From the NCBI GenBank assembly GCA_964608965.1, contig CAZSPZ010000026.1:1-22632 (forward strand): 22,632 bases of DNA. The letters run 5' to 3'. This document shows positions 1-7,374 of this stretch, one piece after another. The notes under the pieces were generated by a model. It saw only the letters and a program-made list of their open reading frames with translations. It was not told where the DNA came from and ran no database searches. Each line of letters starts with the position of its first letter. Position 1 is the first letter of the stretch. The DNA is from UBA10908 sp964608965 (GTDB lineage Bacteria > Bacillota > Clostridia > Peptostreptococcales > Anaerovoracaceae). Position numbers and translations under genes: made by a program.

Positions 1-1467
1 TTGATAACGGCGATGAACAACCAAAAAAGTGCACCTTTGTTTGATGCAATTGTGGATTATAATAAGAAGAGGCCTGCGTACTTTTGTATACCCGGGCATC
101 GTTATGAAAAGGGCATCAACCCCATGTGGAGAGACATTGTGGGTGATGCGATTTTTTCTTTTGATTTAACGGAGACTCCGTTGACGGATGACCTTCATCA
201 TGCTTCGGGTCCGATCAAGGAAGCGGAGCAGCTTGCGGCGGAATTATGGGGAGCCGATTACACGCACTTTTTAGTGAACGGGAGCACGTCCGGCAATCAA
301 GCGATGATTGTCACAACCACCCATGGCGGCGGTAAGGTGGCTATACCCCGAAATGCTCATAAATCTGCTCTGATGGGATTGATTATAGGCGGCGGCAATC
401 CTGTTTATATCATGCCCGAAATTGAAGCCGAATGGGGCTTGCATGGCGGAATTACGCCCGAAGCAGTGGGAAAAATGTTTGCCGAAAACCCTGATTGCAA
501 AGGGGTGATGGTCGTCAGTCCCACTTACTACGGCATAGCCAGCGATATTAAAGGCATTGCGGATGTTTGCCATAAGAACGGAGCCATCCTTATGGTGGAC
601 GAGGCCCACGGAGCACATTGCTATTTCAGCGATAAATTACCTAAAGGGGCTTTGGAGTTAGGCGCCGATATGTGCGTGCAAAGCATTCACAAAGTAACCG
701 GATCCCTGACGCAGAGCTCGATGCTTCATGTAAAATCCGACCTAGTTAAAAAAAGCAGATTGGAAGCCAATCTGACGCTGGTTCAAAGCACGAGCCCGTC
801 TTATCTTTTAATGACATCTTTGGATGTCGCTCGCCAGGATATGGCTATGCGCGGCAAGGAAATGATCGATAAAGCAGCATCTCTTGCCATCGATGCACGA
901 AACAGAATCAACGCTATTCCGGGAATGACCTGTGCCGGCAAAGAACTGATCGGCCGCGCAGGAATCTATGATTACGATATTACAAGGCTCGTTGTCAGCG
1001 CGGACGATATCGGTATAACGGGGTTTGATTTAAAGAAAATGCTTTTCTTTGACTATAACATCGATATGGAGCTTGCCGACTATCGCAATGCGCTGGCCAT
1101 CGTAACTTTTGCAAACGAAGAAGAAGATTTGGATCGTTTGGTCAGCGCCTTGGAGGATATTTCCCGCAAGAATCCGGATGGAACGCTTCTGCCTTCAGCA
1201 AAAAAACTACCGCCTCAGCCGAAATATATTCTTTCGCCGCGGCAGGCTTATTTCGCAGACAGAGAGCGTATTCCCTGGGTGGATGCAAAAGGCAGAATCG
1301 CAGCGGAATTAATCGCTCCTTATCCGCCGGGCATACCCGTTATCTATCCCGGAGAGTGCATGTCGGACGAAGTTTGGGATTACATCGAAGCTTTCCGTCA
1401 AAGAAACGGGCACCTGCACGGGCCTTCCGACGGGACACTGTCTACGTATGTGGTCGTAAAAGAATAA
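1..1467 (+). CDS. Orn/Lys/Arg decarboxylase family protein (SpeA/YaaO-like, PLP-dependent)
   Basis: Fold-type I PLP decarboxylase of the ornithine/lysine/arginine group, expected to decarboxylate a basic amino acid to a polyamine precursor in the cytoplasm. The N-terminal pattern (APLFDAI, then IPGH) is typical of the family. The cofactor aspartate lies in DEAHGAH (D200) and the Schiff-base lysine in QSIHKVTGSLTQSS (K231, counted from base 1). Length (488 aa) matches the short Gram-positive SpeA/YaaO class, not the ~700-aa proteobacterial enzymes. The reading frame is open at base 1 (TTG); an ATG at base 13 (MNNQKSAPLF) fits family alignments better, but no Shine-Dalgarno is visible before it, so the true start may depend on sequence outside the window. 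The substrate (Arg, Lys or Orn) cannot be fixed from sequence. A terminator follows, so it is probably not co-transcribed with ylxM. Confidence 0.9.
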   Translation: MITAMNNQKSAPLFDAIVDYNKKRPAYFCIPGHRYEKGINPMWRDIVGDAIFSFDLTETPLTDDLHHASGPIKEAEQLAAELWGADYTHFLVNGSTSGNQAMIVTTTHGGGKVAIPRNAHKSALMGLIIGGGNPVYIMPEIEAEWGLHGGITPEAVGKMFAENPDCKGVMVVSPTYYGIASDIKGIADVCHKNGAILMVDEAHGAHCYFSDKLPKGALELGADMCVQSIHKVTGSLTQSSMLHVKSDLVKKSRLEANLTLVQSTSPSYLLMTSLDVARQDMAMRGKEMIDKAASLAIDARNRINAIPGMTCAGKELIGRAGIYDYDITRLVVSADDIGITGFDLKKMLFFDYNIDMELADYRNALAIVTFANEEEDLDRLVSALEDISRKNPDGTLLPSAKKLPPQPKYILSPRQAYFADRERIPWVDAKGRIAAELIAPYPPGIPVIYPGECMSDEVWDYIEAFRQRNGHLHGPSDGTLSTYVVVKE

Positions 1468-1510
1468 GGACAAAGATATCGTAAAAGAATAACAATAAAG
1501 ATATCGTAAA
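1455..1510. repeat. 25-bp tandem direct repeat across the decarboxylase stop codon
   Basis: Two consecutive 25-base units (1455-1479 and 1480-1504), both beginning CGTAAAAGAATAA and ending AAAGATAT, differ only at three internal bases; a third partial copy (CGTAAA) starts at 1505. The first unit contains the last codons and TAA of the decarboxylase, so the repeat duplicated the stop region into the 3' UTR. It looks like replication slippage; no function is evident. Confidence 0.85.
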
Positions 1511-1518
1511 TGAACGAC

Positions 1519-1556
1519 AAGGTGTTAAGCAAATTGCTTGACGCCTTTATTTTTTT
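1519..1556 (+). terminator. Rho-independent terminator after the decarboxylase
   Basis: An inverted repeat (AAGGTGTTAAGCA paired with TGCTTGACGCCTT, including two G-U pairs) with a 3-nt loop is followed by a T-rich run (TTTATTTTTTT). It lies between the decarboxylase and ylxM. Confidence 0.8.
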
Positions 1557-1566
1557 ATGATAAATT
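1538..1566 (+). promoter_or_regulatory. Probable promoter of the ylxM-ffh operon
   Basis: TTGACG (1538-1543), 17-bp spacer, and an extended -10 TGA-TAAATT (-10 at 1561-1566). The -35 lies inside the 3' arm of the preceding terminator. Predicted start about 1573, 21 nt before the ylxM ATG. The -10 matches the consensus at only 4 of 6 bases. Confidence 0.45.
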
Positions 1567-1593
1567 ACCGATGTAAGTAAGGAGAGTGAGCGC

Positions 1594-1950
1594 ATGTTGG
1601 ATAAAATAATTACAATCAGCATGTTATACGATTTTTACGGAAACCTTCTTCCTGAAAAGCAAAAGGAATTTCTGAAGTTTTATCATGAAGAGAATTACTC
1701 TCTTTCAGAAATTGCCGCCGAATTCGGACTTTCCAGGCAGGGCGTTTACGATGGCGTAAAAAAAGCCGAGAGGGCGTTGTACGGTTACGAAGAAAAGCTC
1801 GGACTGATGCTGCGCTTTCATAAGACAGAGCAAGCTCTCAATAAAATAGACAGCGCCCTGGATGAACTGATAGAAAAATATAGAGAAGACACAGCACTTG
1901 CGACACAGCTGATTAAAATAAAAAACACCGCCGATGCATTAGGAGAATGA
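1594..1950 (+). CDS. ylxM: YlxM family DNA-binding protein, SRP-associated
   Basis: Small helix-turn-helix protein (118 aa; usual length 105-120). The HTH is at about residues 35-57 (YSLSEIAAEFGLSRQGVYDG), and the helical C-terminal half is charged. YlxM is encoded next to ffh in most Firmicutes, and work in streptococci links it to the signal recognition particle, where it modulates Ffh activity. It starts at an ATG with AAGGAG 9 nt upstream. The stop is one base from the ffh start, and the ffh Shine-Dalgarno (AGGAGA, 1941-1946) lies inside the last ylxM codons, so the two are almost certainly translationally coupled. The usual upstream neighbour ftsY is not present in this window. Confidence 0.93.
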   Translation: MLDKIITISMLYDFYGNLLPEKQKEFLKFYHEENYSLSEIAAEFGLSRQGVYDGVKKAERALYGYEEKLGLMLRFHKTEQALNKIDSALDELIEKYREDTALATQLIKIKNTADALGE

Positions 1951-1951
1951 T

Positions 1952-3298
1952 ATGGCCTTCGAGGGACTTTCAGAAAAACTAAACGGAATATTCAAAAAAC
2001 TGAGAGGTAAAGGAGTACTGACCGAGGCCGACATCAACGAGGCCATGCGGGAAGTAAAGCTTGCCTTGCTGGAAGCGGATGTTAATTACAAAGTAGTCAA
2101 AGATTTCGTTTCCGTCGTCAAGGAGAAATCTCTTGGACAAGACGTTATGGGAAGCCTTACCCCCGGACAGCAAGTCGTCAAGATTGTAAACGACGAACTG
2201 ATCGGATTAATGGGCGGAACAAACAGCAAGCTTACTTATTCCCCAAGGGGTTTTACGACGATTCTGCTTGTGGGGCTGCAAGGTACAGGAAAAACAACGA
2301 CTTGCGGCAAGCTGGCAGCCTACTTAAAGAAAAACGGCAAAAAGCCCATGATGGCTGCTTGCGACATCTATAGGCCCGCAGCGATAGACCAGTTGGAAAT
2401 CGTGGGAAAGTCCGTGGATGTACCTGTCTTTTCCGACAGGAGCAGCAAAGATCCCGCGGATATCGCCAAGCGAGCTGAAAAAGAAGCGGAATACAAGGGA
2501 TACGATGTTCTTTTAGTCGACACGGCAGGCAGACTCCATGTGGATGAAAACCTGATGGCCGAATTGGTTCGCATAAAAAAGGAAATCAAGCCTCACGAAA
2601 TACTGTTGGTCGTGGACGCGATGACAGGCCAGGATGCAGTGACGGCGGCCGAAGCTTTTCATCAGGCGCTGGGCATCGATGGAATTATCATGACGAAATT
2701 GGATGGTGATACCCGAGGCGGCGCAGCTTTATCCGTAAAAAGTGTTACCGGAAGGCCGATAAAATTTATCGGCATGGGCGAAAAATCTGATGCCCTGGAG
2801 GCATTTCATCCTGAACGAATGGCATCCCGCATTTTGGGTATGGGCGACATGATGAGCCTTATCGAGAAAGCTCAAGAAAACTACGACGAAGAAAAGGCGC
2901 AGGAACTTGAAAAGAAAATGCGCAAAAACCAGTTTACCCTGGAAGATTTTCTGGATCAATTTTCTCAGATAAGGGGAATGGGCGGACTCTCCAAGCTGAT
3001 GGACATGCTTCCCGGAGGCGGAGCCAAGGCATCCGAGGAACAACTGGATAAAGGTGAATTGGAATTCCGGTACATGGAAGCCATCATTTTATCCATGACA
3101 AAGGAAGAACGCAAGAACCCTCAACTCTTGAATGCAAGCAGGCGCAAGCGAATTGCGGCAGGAGCCGGCGTTACCGTCACAAGAGTCAACAATTTGATCA
3201 AGCGCTACGAGGAGACCAAAAAACTTATGAAACAATTCTCGGGCGGCAAAATGAATAAAATGGCAAAAAGAGGCAGGGGAATGTTCCCGGGCTTTTAG
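1952..3298 (+). CDS. ffh: Signal recognition particle protein Ffh (SRP54 GTPase)
   Basis: Protein subunit of the SRP, which binds 4.5S/scRNA and the signal sequence of nascent chains and, with FtsY, targets them to SecYEG. Domains in order: N helical bundle (about 1-90), G domain with P-loop GLQGTGKT (108-115), DTAGR (190-194) and TKLDGDTRGG (248-257), then the methionine-rich M domain (about 300-448) with the RNA-binding RRKRIAAGAG stretch and a Met/Lys/Gly-rich tail ending GMFPGF. Length (448 aa) is normal. It forms an operon with ylxM. A 116-base gap separates it from rpsP. The SRP RNA gene was not seen in the window. Confidence 0.98.
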   Translation: MAFEGLSEKLNGIFKKLRGKGVLTEADINEAMREVKLALLEADVNYKVVKDFVSVVKEKSLGQDVMGSLTPGQQVVKIVNDELIGLMGGTNSKLTYSPRGFTTILLVGLQGTGKTTTCGKLAAYLKKNGKKPMMAACDIYRPAAIDQLEIVGKSVDVPVFSDRSSKDPADIAKRAEKEAEYKGYDVLLVDTAGRLHVDENLMAELVRIKKEIKPHEILLVVDAMTGQDAVTAAEAFHQALGIDGIIMTKLDGDTRGGAALSVKSVTGRPIKFIGMGEKSDALEAFHPERMASRILGMGDMMSLIEKAQENYDEEKAQELEKKMRKNQFTLEDFLDQFSQIRGMGGLSKLMDMLPGGGAKASEEQLDKGELEFRYMEAIILSMTKEERKNPQLLNASRRKRIAAGAGVTVTRVNNLIKRYEETKKLMKQFSGGKMNKMAKRGRGMFPGF

Positions 3299-3349
3299 AT
3301 AAACAACTTTTCGAAACGAGCGCAAAAGGATTTTCGGAATTACAAAAAA

Positions 3350-3375
3350 GGCTGACAAGCCGTACAAAGCGGCTT
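3350..3375 (+). promoter_or_regulatory. Small alternative hairpins in the ffh-rpsP spacer
   Basis: Two overlapping inverted repeats cannot form together: GGCT-GACA-AGCC (3350-3361) and AAGCCG-N7-CGGCTT (3357-3375). The second is followed by only three T and is a weak terminator at best. The arrangement could tune read-through from ffh into rpsP. No convincing promoter was found in this spacer. Confidence 0.25.
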
Positions 3376-3414
3376 TCACATAATATTAGCAAAGAGCATA
3401 TTTAGGAGGAAAAA

Positions 3415-3660
3415 ATGGCAGTTAAAATCAGATTAAAGAGAATGGGAGCAAATAAGAAGCCCTTTTACAGAGTAGTTGTGGCAGATTCCCGTTCACCAAG
3501 AGATGGCAAATTTATCGAAGAAATCGGTTACTACAATCCCCTCGTTGAGCCTTCGGACATTAAGATCGACGCGGAAAAGGCCAAGAAATGGCTTTCTACA
3601 GGCGCTGCTCCTACCGATACAGTTCGCGCTCTCTTAAAAAAGACCGGAATAATCGAGTAA
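3415..3660 (+). CDS. rpsP: Small ribosomal subunit protein bS16
   Basis: 81-aa basic protein of the 30S subunit; the start (AVKIRLKRMGANKKPFYRVV) and GYYNPL motif are diagnostic for S16. It binds 16S rRNA and aids early 30S assembly. Start choice is secure: a strong TTTAGGAGGA lies 4 nt upstream of the ATG. It begins the classic rpsP-khpA-rimM-trmD run of ribosome and tRNA maturation genes. Length is normal for Clostridia. Confidence 0.98.
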   Translation: MAVKIRLKRMGANKKPFYRVVVADSRSPRDGKFIEEIGYYNPLVEPSDIKIDAEKAKKWLSTGAAPTDTVRALLKKTGIIE

Positions 3661-3675
3661 GAAAGTGGTGACAAT

Positions 3676-3909
3676 ATGGTAGTATTGGTAGAAACCATCG
3701 CCAAATCACTTGTGGATGAGCCGGAAGAGGTTCAAGTTCGTGAAGTTCCCGGAGAAGGGGATTCCACGATTATTGAACTGCGTGTTTCTGCGCAAGACAT
3801 GGGAAAAGTGATCGGCAAGCAAGGCCGTATCGCAAAAGCCCTTCGGACAGTGGTCAAGGCCGCGGCGATTAAGCAGAACAAAAAGGTGGTCGTAGAGATC
3901 GTTTCATAG
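3676..3909 (+). CDS. khpA: KH-domain RNA-binding protein KhpA
   Basis: 77-aa single-KH-domain protein. The RNA-binding loop GKQG sits at residues 47-50 inside GKVIGKQGRIAKALR. KhpA pairs with KhpB/Jag in Gram-positives and acts in RNA metabolism and control of cell size and division; KhpB is not in the window. It starts 15 bases after rpsP with a modest GTGGTGA ribosome site. Position between rpsP and rimM is the conserved one for this family, which supports the call despite the small size. Confidence 0.95.
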   Translation: MVVLVETIAKSLVDEPEEVQVREVPGEGDSTIIELRVSAQDMGKVIGKQGRIAKALRTVVKAAAIKQNKKVVVEIVS

Positions 3910-3926
3910 CGTTCTTTGGAGGATCC

Positions 3927-4424
3927 ATGGAGTCTGTTAAACTTGGCAAAATAACCGCGCCTGTCGGAATCAGGGGAGAAGTTCGCGTCTATCCTTTCAC
4001 GGATGAACCGACGCGATTTTCTGATATGAAAAATTTAGATGTGAGCGGCGTTTCTTATGATATTGAAAACGTAAGATATTCCAAGAACATGGTCGTTGTT
4101 AAACTTCGCGGGGTTAATACTCGAAATGAGGCCGAAGCCTTGCGTGGGAAAGAGCTGTTTCTTGATAAGGAGCTTCTCTGGGATATTCCCGAAGATACGT
4201 ACTTTATCAAAGACCTTATCGGGCTGAGTGTTCGTGCTGCGGATGGCGAACTGATCGGTGTTCTTGCCGATGTTATTAAAAATACATCGCAAGACTTATA
4301 CGAAATTAAAACTGTGCAGGGAAAGACTTTCTTGCTTCCTGCTGTCAAAGAGTTTGTTTTAGATGTGAATATGGACAAACGGGAAATGACGGTACGCTTA
4401 ATTGAAGGGTTGGCCGAACTATGA
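3927..4424 (+). CDS. rimM: Ribosome maturation factor RimM
   Basis: 165-aa protein needed for late 30S (head) maturation; binds uS19. It has the N-terminal RimM barrel (LGKITAPVGIRGEVRVYPFTD at residues 6-26) and a C-terminal PRC barrel (about 92-165, TYFIKDLIGLSV onward, LLPAVKEFV). GGAGG lies just before the ATG. Its last four bases (ATGA, 4421-4424) are shared with the trmD start, giving stop-start translational coupling, the usual arrangement in this operon. Confidence 0.97.
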   Translation: MESVKLGKITAPVGIRGEVRVYPFTDEPTRFSDMKNLDVSGVSYDIENVRYSKNMVVVKLRGVNTRNEAEALRGKELFLDKELLWDIPEDTYFIKDLIGLSVRAADGELIGVLADVIKNTSQDLYEIKTVQGKTFLLPAVKEFVLDVNMDKREMTVRLIEGLAEL

Positions 4425-5179
4425 GAATCGACGTGCTGACTCTTTTTCCCGATATGTTTTCTCCTGTTACGCAAGACAGTATTCTTGGGAAAGCCGGCGA
4501 AAATAATATTCTGGACATTCGTATTACGGATATCAGAGACCATACAAAGGATAAACACAAAAAAACGGACGATACGCCCTTTGGCGGAGGCGCCGGCATG
4601 ATTATGTCTCCGCAACCCGCTTTCGATGCGCTACGCTCTCTGGAGGCTGCTTCTAAACGCATATTGTACATGTCTCCAAGAGGAAGGGTGCTGGATAAAG
4701 AGCTTATTCAGGAACTCTCCCTGGAAAATGATTTCGTCATCCTTTGCGGACATTACGAAGGAGTGGACCAGCGGATCATCGACCGGTGGCACATGGAAGA
4801 AGTCTCGATCGGAGATTACATTTTAACAGGAGGAGAGCTTGCCGCGATGGTTCTTATCGATGCTGTTGCACGTTTGATTCCAGGTGTTTTAGGCAGTGAA
4901 AACTCTCATTTCGAAGAATCCATTTATTCGGGTCTTTTAGAGTACGATCAATATACCAAACCCAGAGTCTACGAGGACTTATCTGTCCCGGAAGTACTTT
5001 ATAACGGCAATCACAAGTTGATTCATCTTTGGCAATGGGAGAATTCTTTAAGGCTTACAAAAGAAAGGCGACCGGATTTATTGAAAGCGTATCTTGAACA
5101 GGACAGACCTCTTTCCAAAGAGGAAAAACGTATTTTGTATCAAGTGATGTCCGAGTCCCGAGGTCTTGAAGAAAGCTGA
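4421..5179 (+). CDS. trmD: tRNA (guanine37-N1)-methyltransferase TrmD
   Basis: SPOUT-class methyltransferase making m1G37 in tRNAs that read CNN codons, preventing +1 frameshifts; SAM donor, homodimer. Visible motifs: LTLFPDMF, the PFGGGAGM loop (54-60), the SAM-binding trefoil-knot segments CGHYEGVDQRI (109-119) and SIGDYILTGGEL (129-140), then ARLIPGVLG (150-158). R151 aligns with catalytic Arg154 of the Haemophilus enzyme; the residue 15 positions later, normally catalytic Asp169, is Glu (E166, in FEESI). The tail (LRLTKERRPDLL) is typical. Length 252 aa is normal. The usual next gene rplS (bL19) is absent. Confidence 0.97.
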   Translation: MRIDVLTLFPDMFSPVTQDSILGKAGENNILDIRITDIRDHTKDKHKKTDDTPFGGGAGMIMSPQPAFDALRSLEAASKRILYMSPRGRVLDKELIQELSLENDFVILCGHYEGVDQRIIDRWHMEEVSIGDYILTGGELAAMVLIDAVARLIPGVLGSENSHFEESIYSGLLEYDQYTKPRVYEDLSVPEVLYNGNHKLIHLWQWENSLRLTKERRPDLLKAYLEQDRPLSKEEKRILYQVMSESRGLEES

Positions 5180-5194
5180 GAATACTGGTAAAAT
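5166..5194 (+). promoter_or_regulatory. Extended -10 promoter at the HlyD-like gene start (leaderless)
   Basis: TTGAAG (5166-5171), 17-bp spacer, and TGG-TAAAAT (-10 at 5189-5194, 5 of 6 consensus bases with the extended TG). Standard spacing puts +1 at 5201, the A of the ATG of the next gene. The promoter sits over the end of trmD. No Shine-Dalgarno is present before that ATG. Confidence 0.5.
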
Positions 5195-5200
5195 GCTCCT

Positions 5201-6148
5201 ATGAAAGAGAAGAATAAAAAGAACAAAATGATAGCCGCATTAACAGTGTTCCTGGTTGTATGTGTGGGATTATACGCCTTTATTTATGTGATTCCGGGTA
5301 TATCGGGAGCATTGACAAGAACAGCTGTCATATCCTACGGAAACCTGCAGGTAACGGATACCACTACTTGCTTTGTGGTGCGAGACGAAGTTGTCGTTCA
5401 AGCCAAACAATCCGGAAGCATCAGTTATTATATCGACGAAAGTTCAAAAACTCGCAAAGGGACCAAAATATTGGACATATATCCTGCCGGAGGTACCGCT
5501 TCAGGATATATTTGCAGTACTACAGGGATTGTCAGTTATTACGTCGATGGATACGAGAGTTATTTTACTCCTGAAAATATGCAGGCTTTAGAACCCGCAG
5601 AGCTTCTGGAACTGGAAGTTGCTCCCGAAGACACCAAGAGAACCCAGGTCAGTACCGGCGAACCTGTTTACAAGTTGATTCTGCAAGATGTATGGTATGC
5701 GGTATTGCTTGTGCCGGAAGAGAATATCAATAAATACACACTCGATTCCAAGGTGACCGTTAAATTCCCCGACGGCGAAGTGCAAGGCAGTACGGCACAA
5801 CTGATACAAAAGACCGAAGGCTGGCTTGCCGTTATAAAAATAGACAGATATTACGAAAGCTTTGCACGCGTGCGCAAGACAGAAGCTACCGTCGTGACAA
5901 AAGACTATCAGGGACTTATCGTACCTAATACGGCGATTGCGGAAGAGCAGGGTCTTACCGGCGTCTACGTCAAAGAGCTGGGCGGAGATTTTACTTTTAC
6001 AAGAATTCAGGTGATTACCACAGACGGAAAAGATTCCCTGGTCGAATCCTCCTGCTTCTATGAAACAGATAGCCAGGGCGTACAGACAAAGGTTAATACC
6101 GTGGAAATTTATGATGAAATCTTAAGGAATGTCGATTCGGAGAAGTAA
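5201..6148 (+). CDS. Membrane-anchored HlyD-like (barrel-sandwich) protein of the division cluster
   Basis: 315-aa protein with a basic N-terminus, one membrane segment (about residues 10-32) and an extracellular part with beta-rich, HlyD/membrane-fusion-like character: QAKQSGSISYYI, a second GIVSYYVDGYE segment and a later GLIVPNTAI stretch typical of adaptor beta-barrel domains. It lacks an obvious long coiled-coil hairpin and no ABC transporter partner is adjacent. Proteins of this kind commonly sit just upstream of yggS-sepF in Clostridia, so a role in envelope or division is a context-based inference. There is no Shine-Dalgarno; the upstream promoter predicts a leaderless mRNA. Its stop is 3 bases from yggS. 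True function unknown. Confidence 0.65.
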   Translation: MKEKNKKNKMIAALTVFLVVCVGLYAFIYVIPGISGALTRTAVISYGNLQVTDTTTCFVVRDEVVVQAKQSGSISYYIDESSKTRKGTKILDIYPAGGTASGYICSTTGIVSYYVDGYESYFTPENMQALEPAELLELEVAPEDTKRTQVSTGEPVYKLILQDVWYAVLLVPEENINKYTLDSKVTVKFPDGEVQGSTAQLIQKTEGWLAVIKIDRYYESFARVRKTEATVVTKDYQGLIVPNTAIAEEQGLTGVYVKELGGDFTFTRIQVITTDGKDSLVESSCFYETDSQGVQTKVNTVEIYDEILRNVDSEK

Positions 6149-6151
6149 AAG

Positions 6152-6853
6152 ATGGGCATCAAGGAAAATATCAAACAAATTCAAATGAAAAAAGCCGATT
6201 TTGCCGAAAAAGCGGGACGGACGCAGGACGAGGTTCTTTTAATCGCCGTCACGAAAACCAGAACTCCCGAAGAAATTGACGAAGCTCTGGCTTGCGGTAT
6301 AACAGACATAGGCGAAAACAAAGTCCAGGAAATTTTGGATAAATACGATAAAGTGCAAGGCAAGGCGCGCTGGCATTTAATCGGCCATCTTCAAACCAAT
6401 AAAGTGAAGTATATCATCGATAAAGTTGACTTGATTCATTCGGTGGATTCCTTGCATCTTGCCCAGGAAATAAACAAGAGGGCTGCCGCCGCCGGCATTG
6501 TCTGCGATATTTTGATACAGGTCAATGCGGCCGAAGAAAAGAGTAAATTCGGCATTACCACAGATGGGGTGGAAGCGTTGCTTTCGGATATTCTCCAGGG
6601 ATGCGAGAGCATCAGAGTAAAGGGCCTTATGCATATTGCGCCTTTTTCTGAAAACCCCGAAGAGGTTCGAATATATTTCAGACAAGTCAAAGAGTTATAC
6701 GATAAATTTGCGAAAATCAAACATCCGAGAGCCGAATTCACCATGCTCTCTATGGGCATGTCTCATGATTTTGGCGTAGCAATAGAAGAAGGGGCCAACG
6801 CAATCAGAGTTGGTACATCCATATTCGGTGAGCGGGACTATTCCAACAAGTAG
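6152..6853 (+). CDS. yggS: YggS/PLPBP family pyridoxal-phosphate homeostasis protein
   Basis: 233-aa single-domain PLP-binding barrel of the alanine-racemase fold type, which buffers PLP and vitamin B6/amino acid pools and has no known catalysis. The PLP lysine is K35 in IAVTKTRTPEEI; other family marks are GENKVQE (54-60), HLIGHLQTNK (75-84), SMGMSHDF and AIRVGTSIFGER near the C-terminus. GGAGAAG for this gene lies in the end of the previous gene, 3 bases apart, so the two are coupled. It precedes sepF, a conserved linkage in Gram-positives and Cyanobacteria. Confidence 0.96.
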   Translation: MGIKENIKQIQMKKADFAEKAGRTQDEVLLIAVTKTRTPEEIDEALACGITDIGENKVQEILDKYDKVQGKARWHLIGHLQTNKVKYIIDKVDLIHSVDSLHLAQEINKRAAAAGIVCDILIQVNAAEEKSKFGITTDGVEALLSDILQGCESIRVKGLMHIAPFSENPEEVRIYFRQVKELYDKFAKIKHPRAEFTMLSMGMSHDFGVAIEEGANAIRVGTSIFGERDYSNK

Positions 6854-6876
6854 CCTGCCGGAGAGAGGAGAACACA

Positions 6877-7365
6877 ATGGGTTTATTTAACAAAATGAAA
6901 GAAATGATCGGAATCGAAGAGCTCGAGGACGATGAAGCAGAGGTAAAGTCACCGGCTGTTGCCCCGGAGAGAAAAGCCCCGGATATAAGACCACCCATGA
7001 AAAGCAGTTCACTTGCAGAGGCAAACAAATCAAATGAACTCAGAAATTCAACACTTCCCGGAGGCAGAAGAACCGACCAGTTTAAAATGATTGTTGTGGA
7101 ACCTGCCGGCTTTGATGAAAGTCCTCGTTTGGTGGATAATTTAAAAGCCAAGAAACCTGTCATCATCAATTTGGAAAATTTAGAGACGGACACAGCCAGA
7201 AAAATATTTGATTTTCTGAGCGGTGCAACGTACGCTTTAAACGGCAATGTTCAAAAAGTTGCCAATAATATATTTGTCTTTGTCCCCGAAAATGTAGATG
7301 TCGCTTATAACATGGAGCAAAAGGCAAGCGTTTCCGGCAGCGGGATGAAAAGCCCCTGGAAATAG
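6877..7365 (+). CDS. sepF: Cell division protein SepF
   Basis: 162-aa FtsZ-binding protein that bundles or aligns Z-ring filaments and tethers them to the membrane. The N-terminus MGLFNKMKEMIG is the expected amphipathic membrane-binding helix; residues about 15-65 are an acidic/low-complexity linker; the SepF (DUF552) domain covers about 67-150 and includes FDFLSGATYALNG, the dimer/polymer core. GAGAGGAGAA precedes the ATG. It is followed directly by yggT, as in most Gram-positive division clusters. Confidence 0.95.
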   Translation: MGLFNKMKEMIGIEELEDDEAEVKSPAVAPERKAPDIRPPMKSSSLAEANKSNELRNSTLPGGRRTDQFKMIVVEPAGFDESPRLVDNLKAKKPVIINLENLETDTARKIFDFLSGATYALNGNVQKVANNIFVFVPENVDVAYNMEQKASVSGSGMKSPWK

Positions 7366-7374
7366 GAGATAATT

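Noticed and set aside
4055..4615. 186-codon open frame antisense to rimM and trmD
   Set aside because: Opposite strand of two certain genes, no ribosome site and no recognisable protein features; the opening is a by-product of the codon use of rimM/trmD.
5193..5204. Three-codon mini-ORF (ATG CTC CTA TGA) overlapping the HlyD-like start
   Set aside because: It begins inside the predicted -10 box, so it would not be in the leaderless transcript, and it has no ribosome site.
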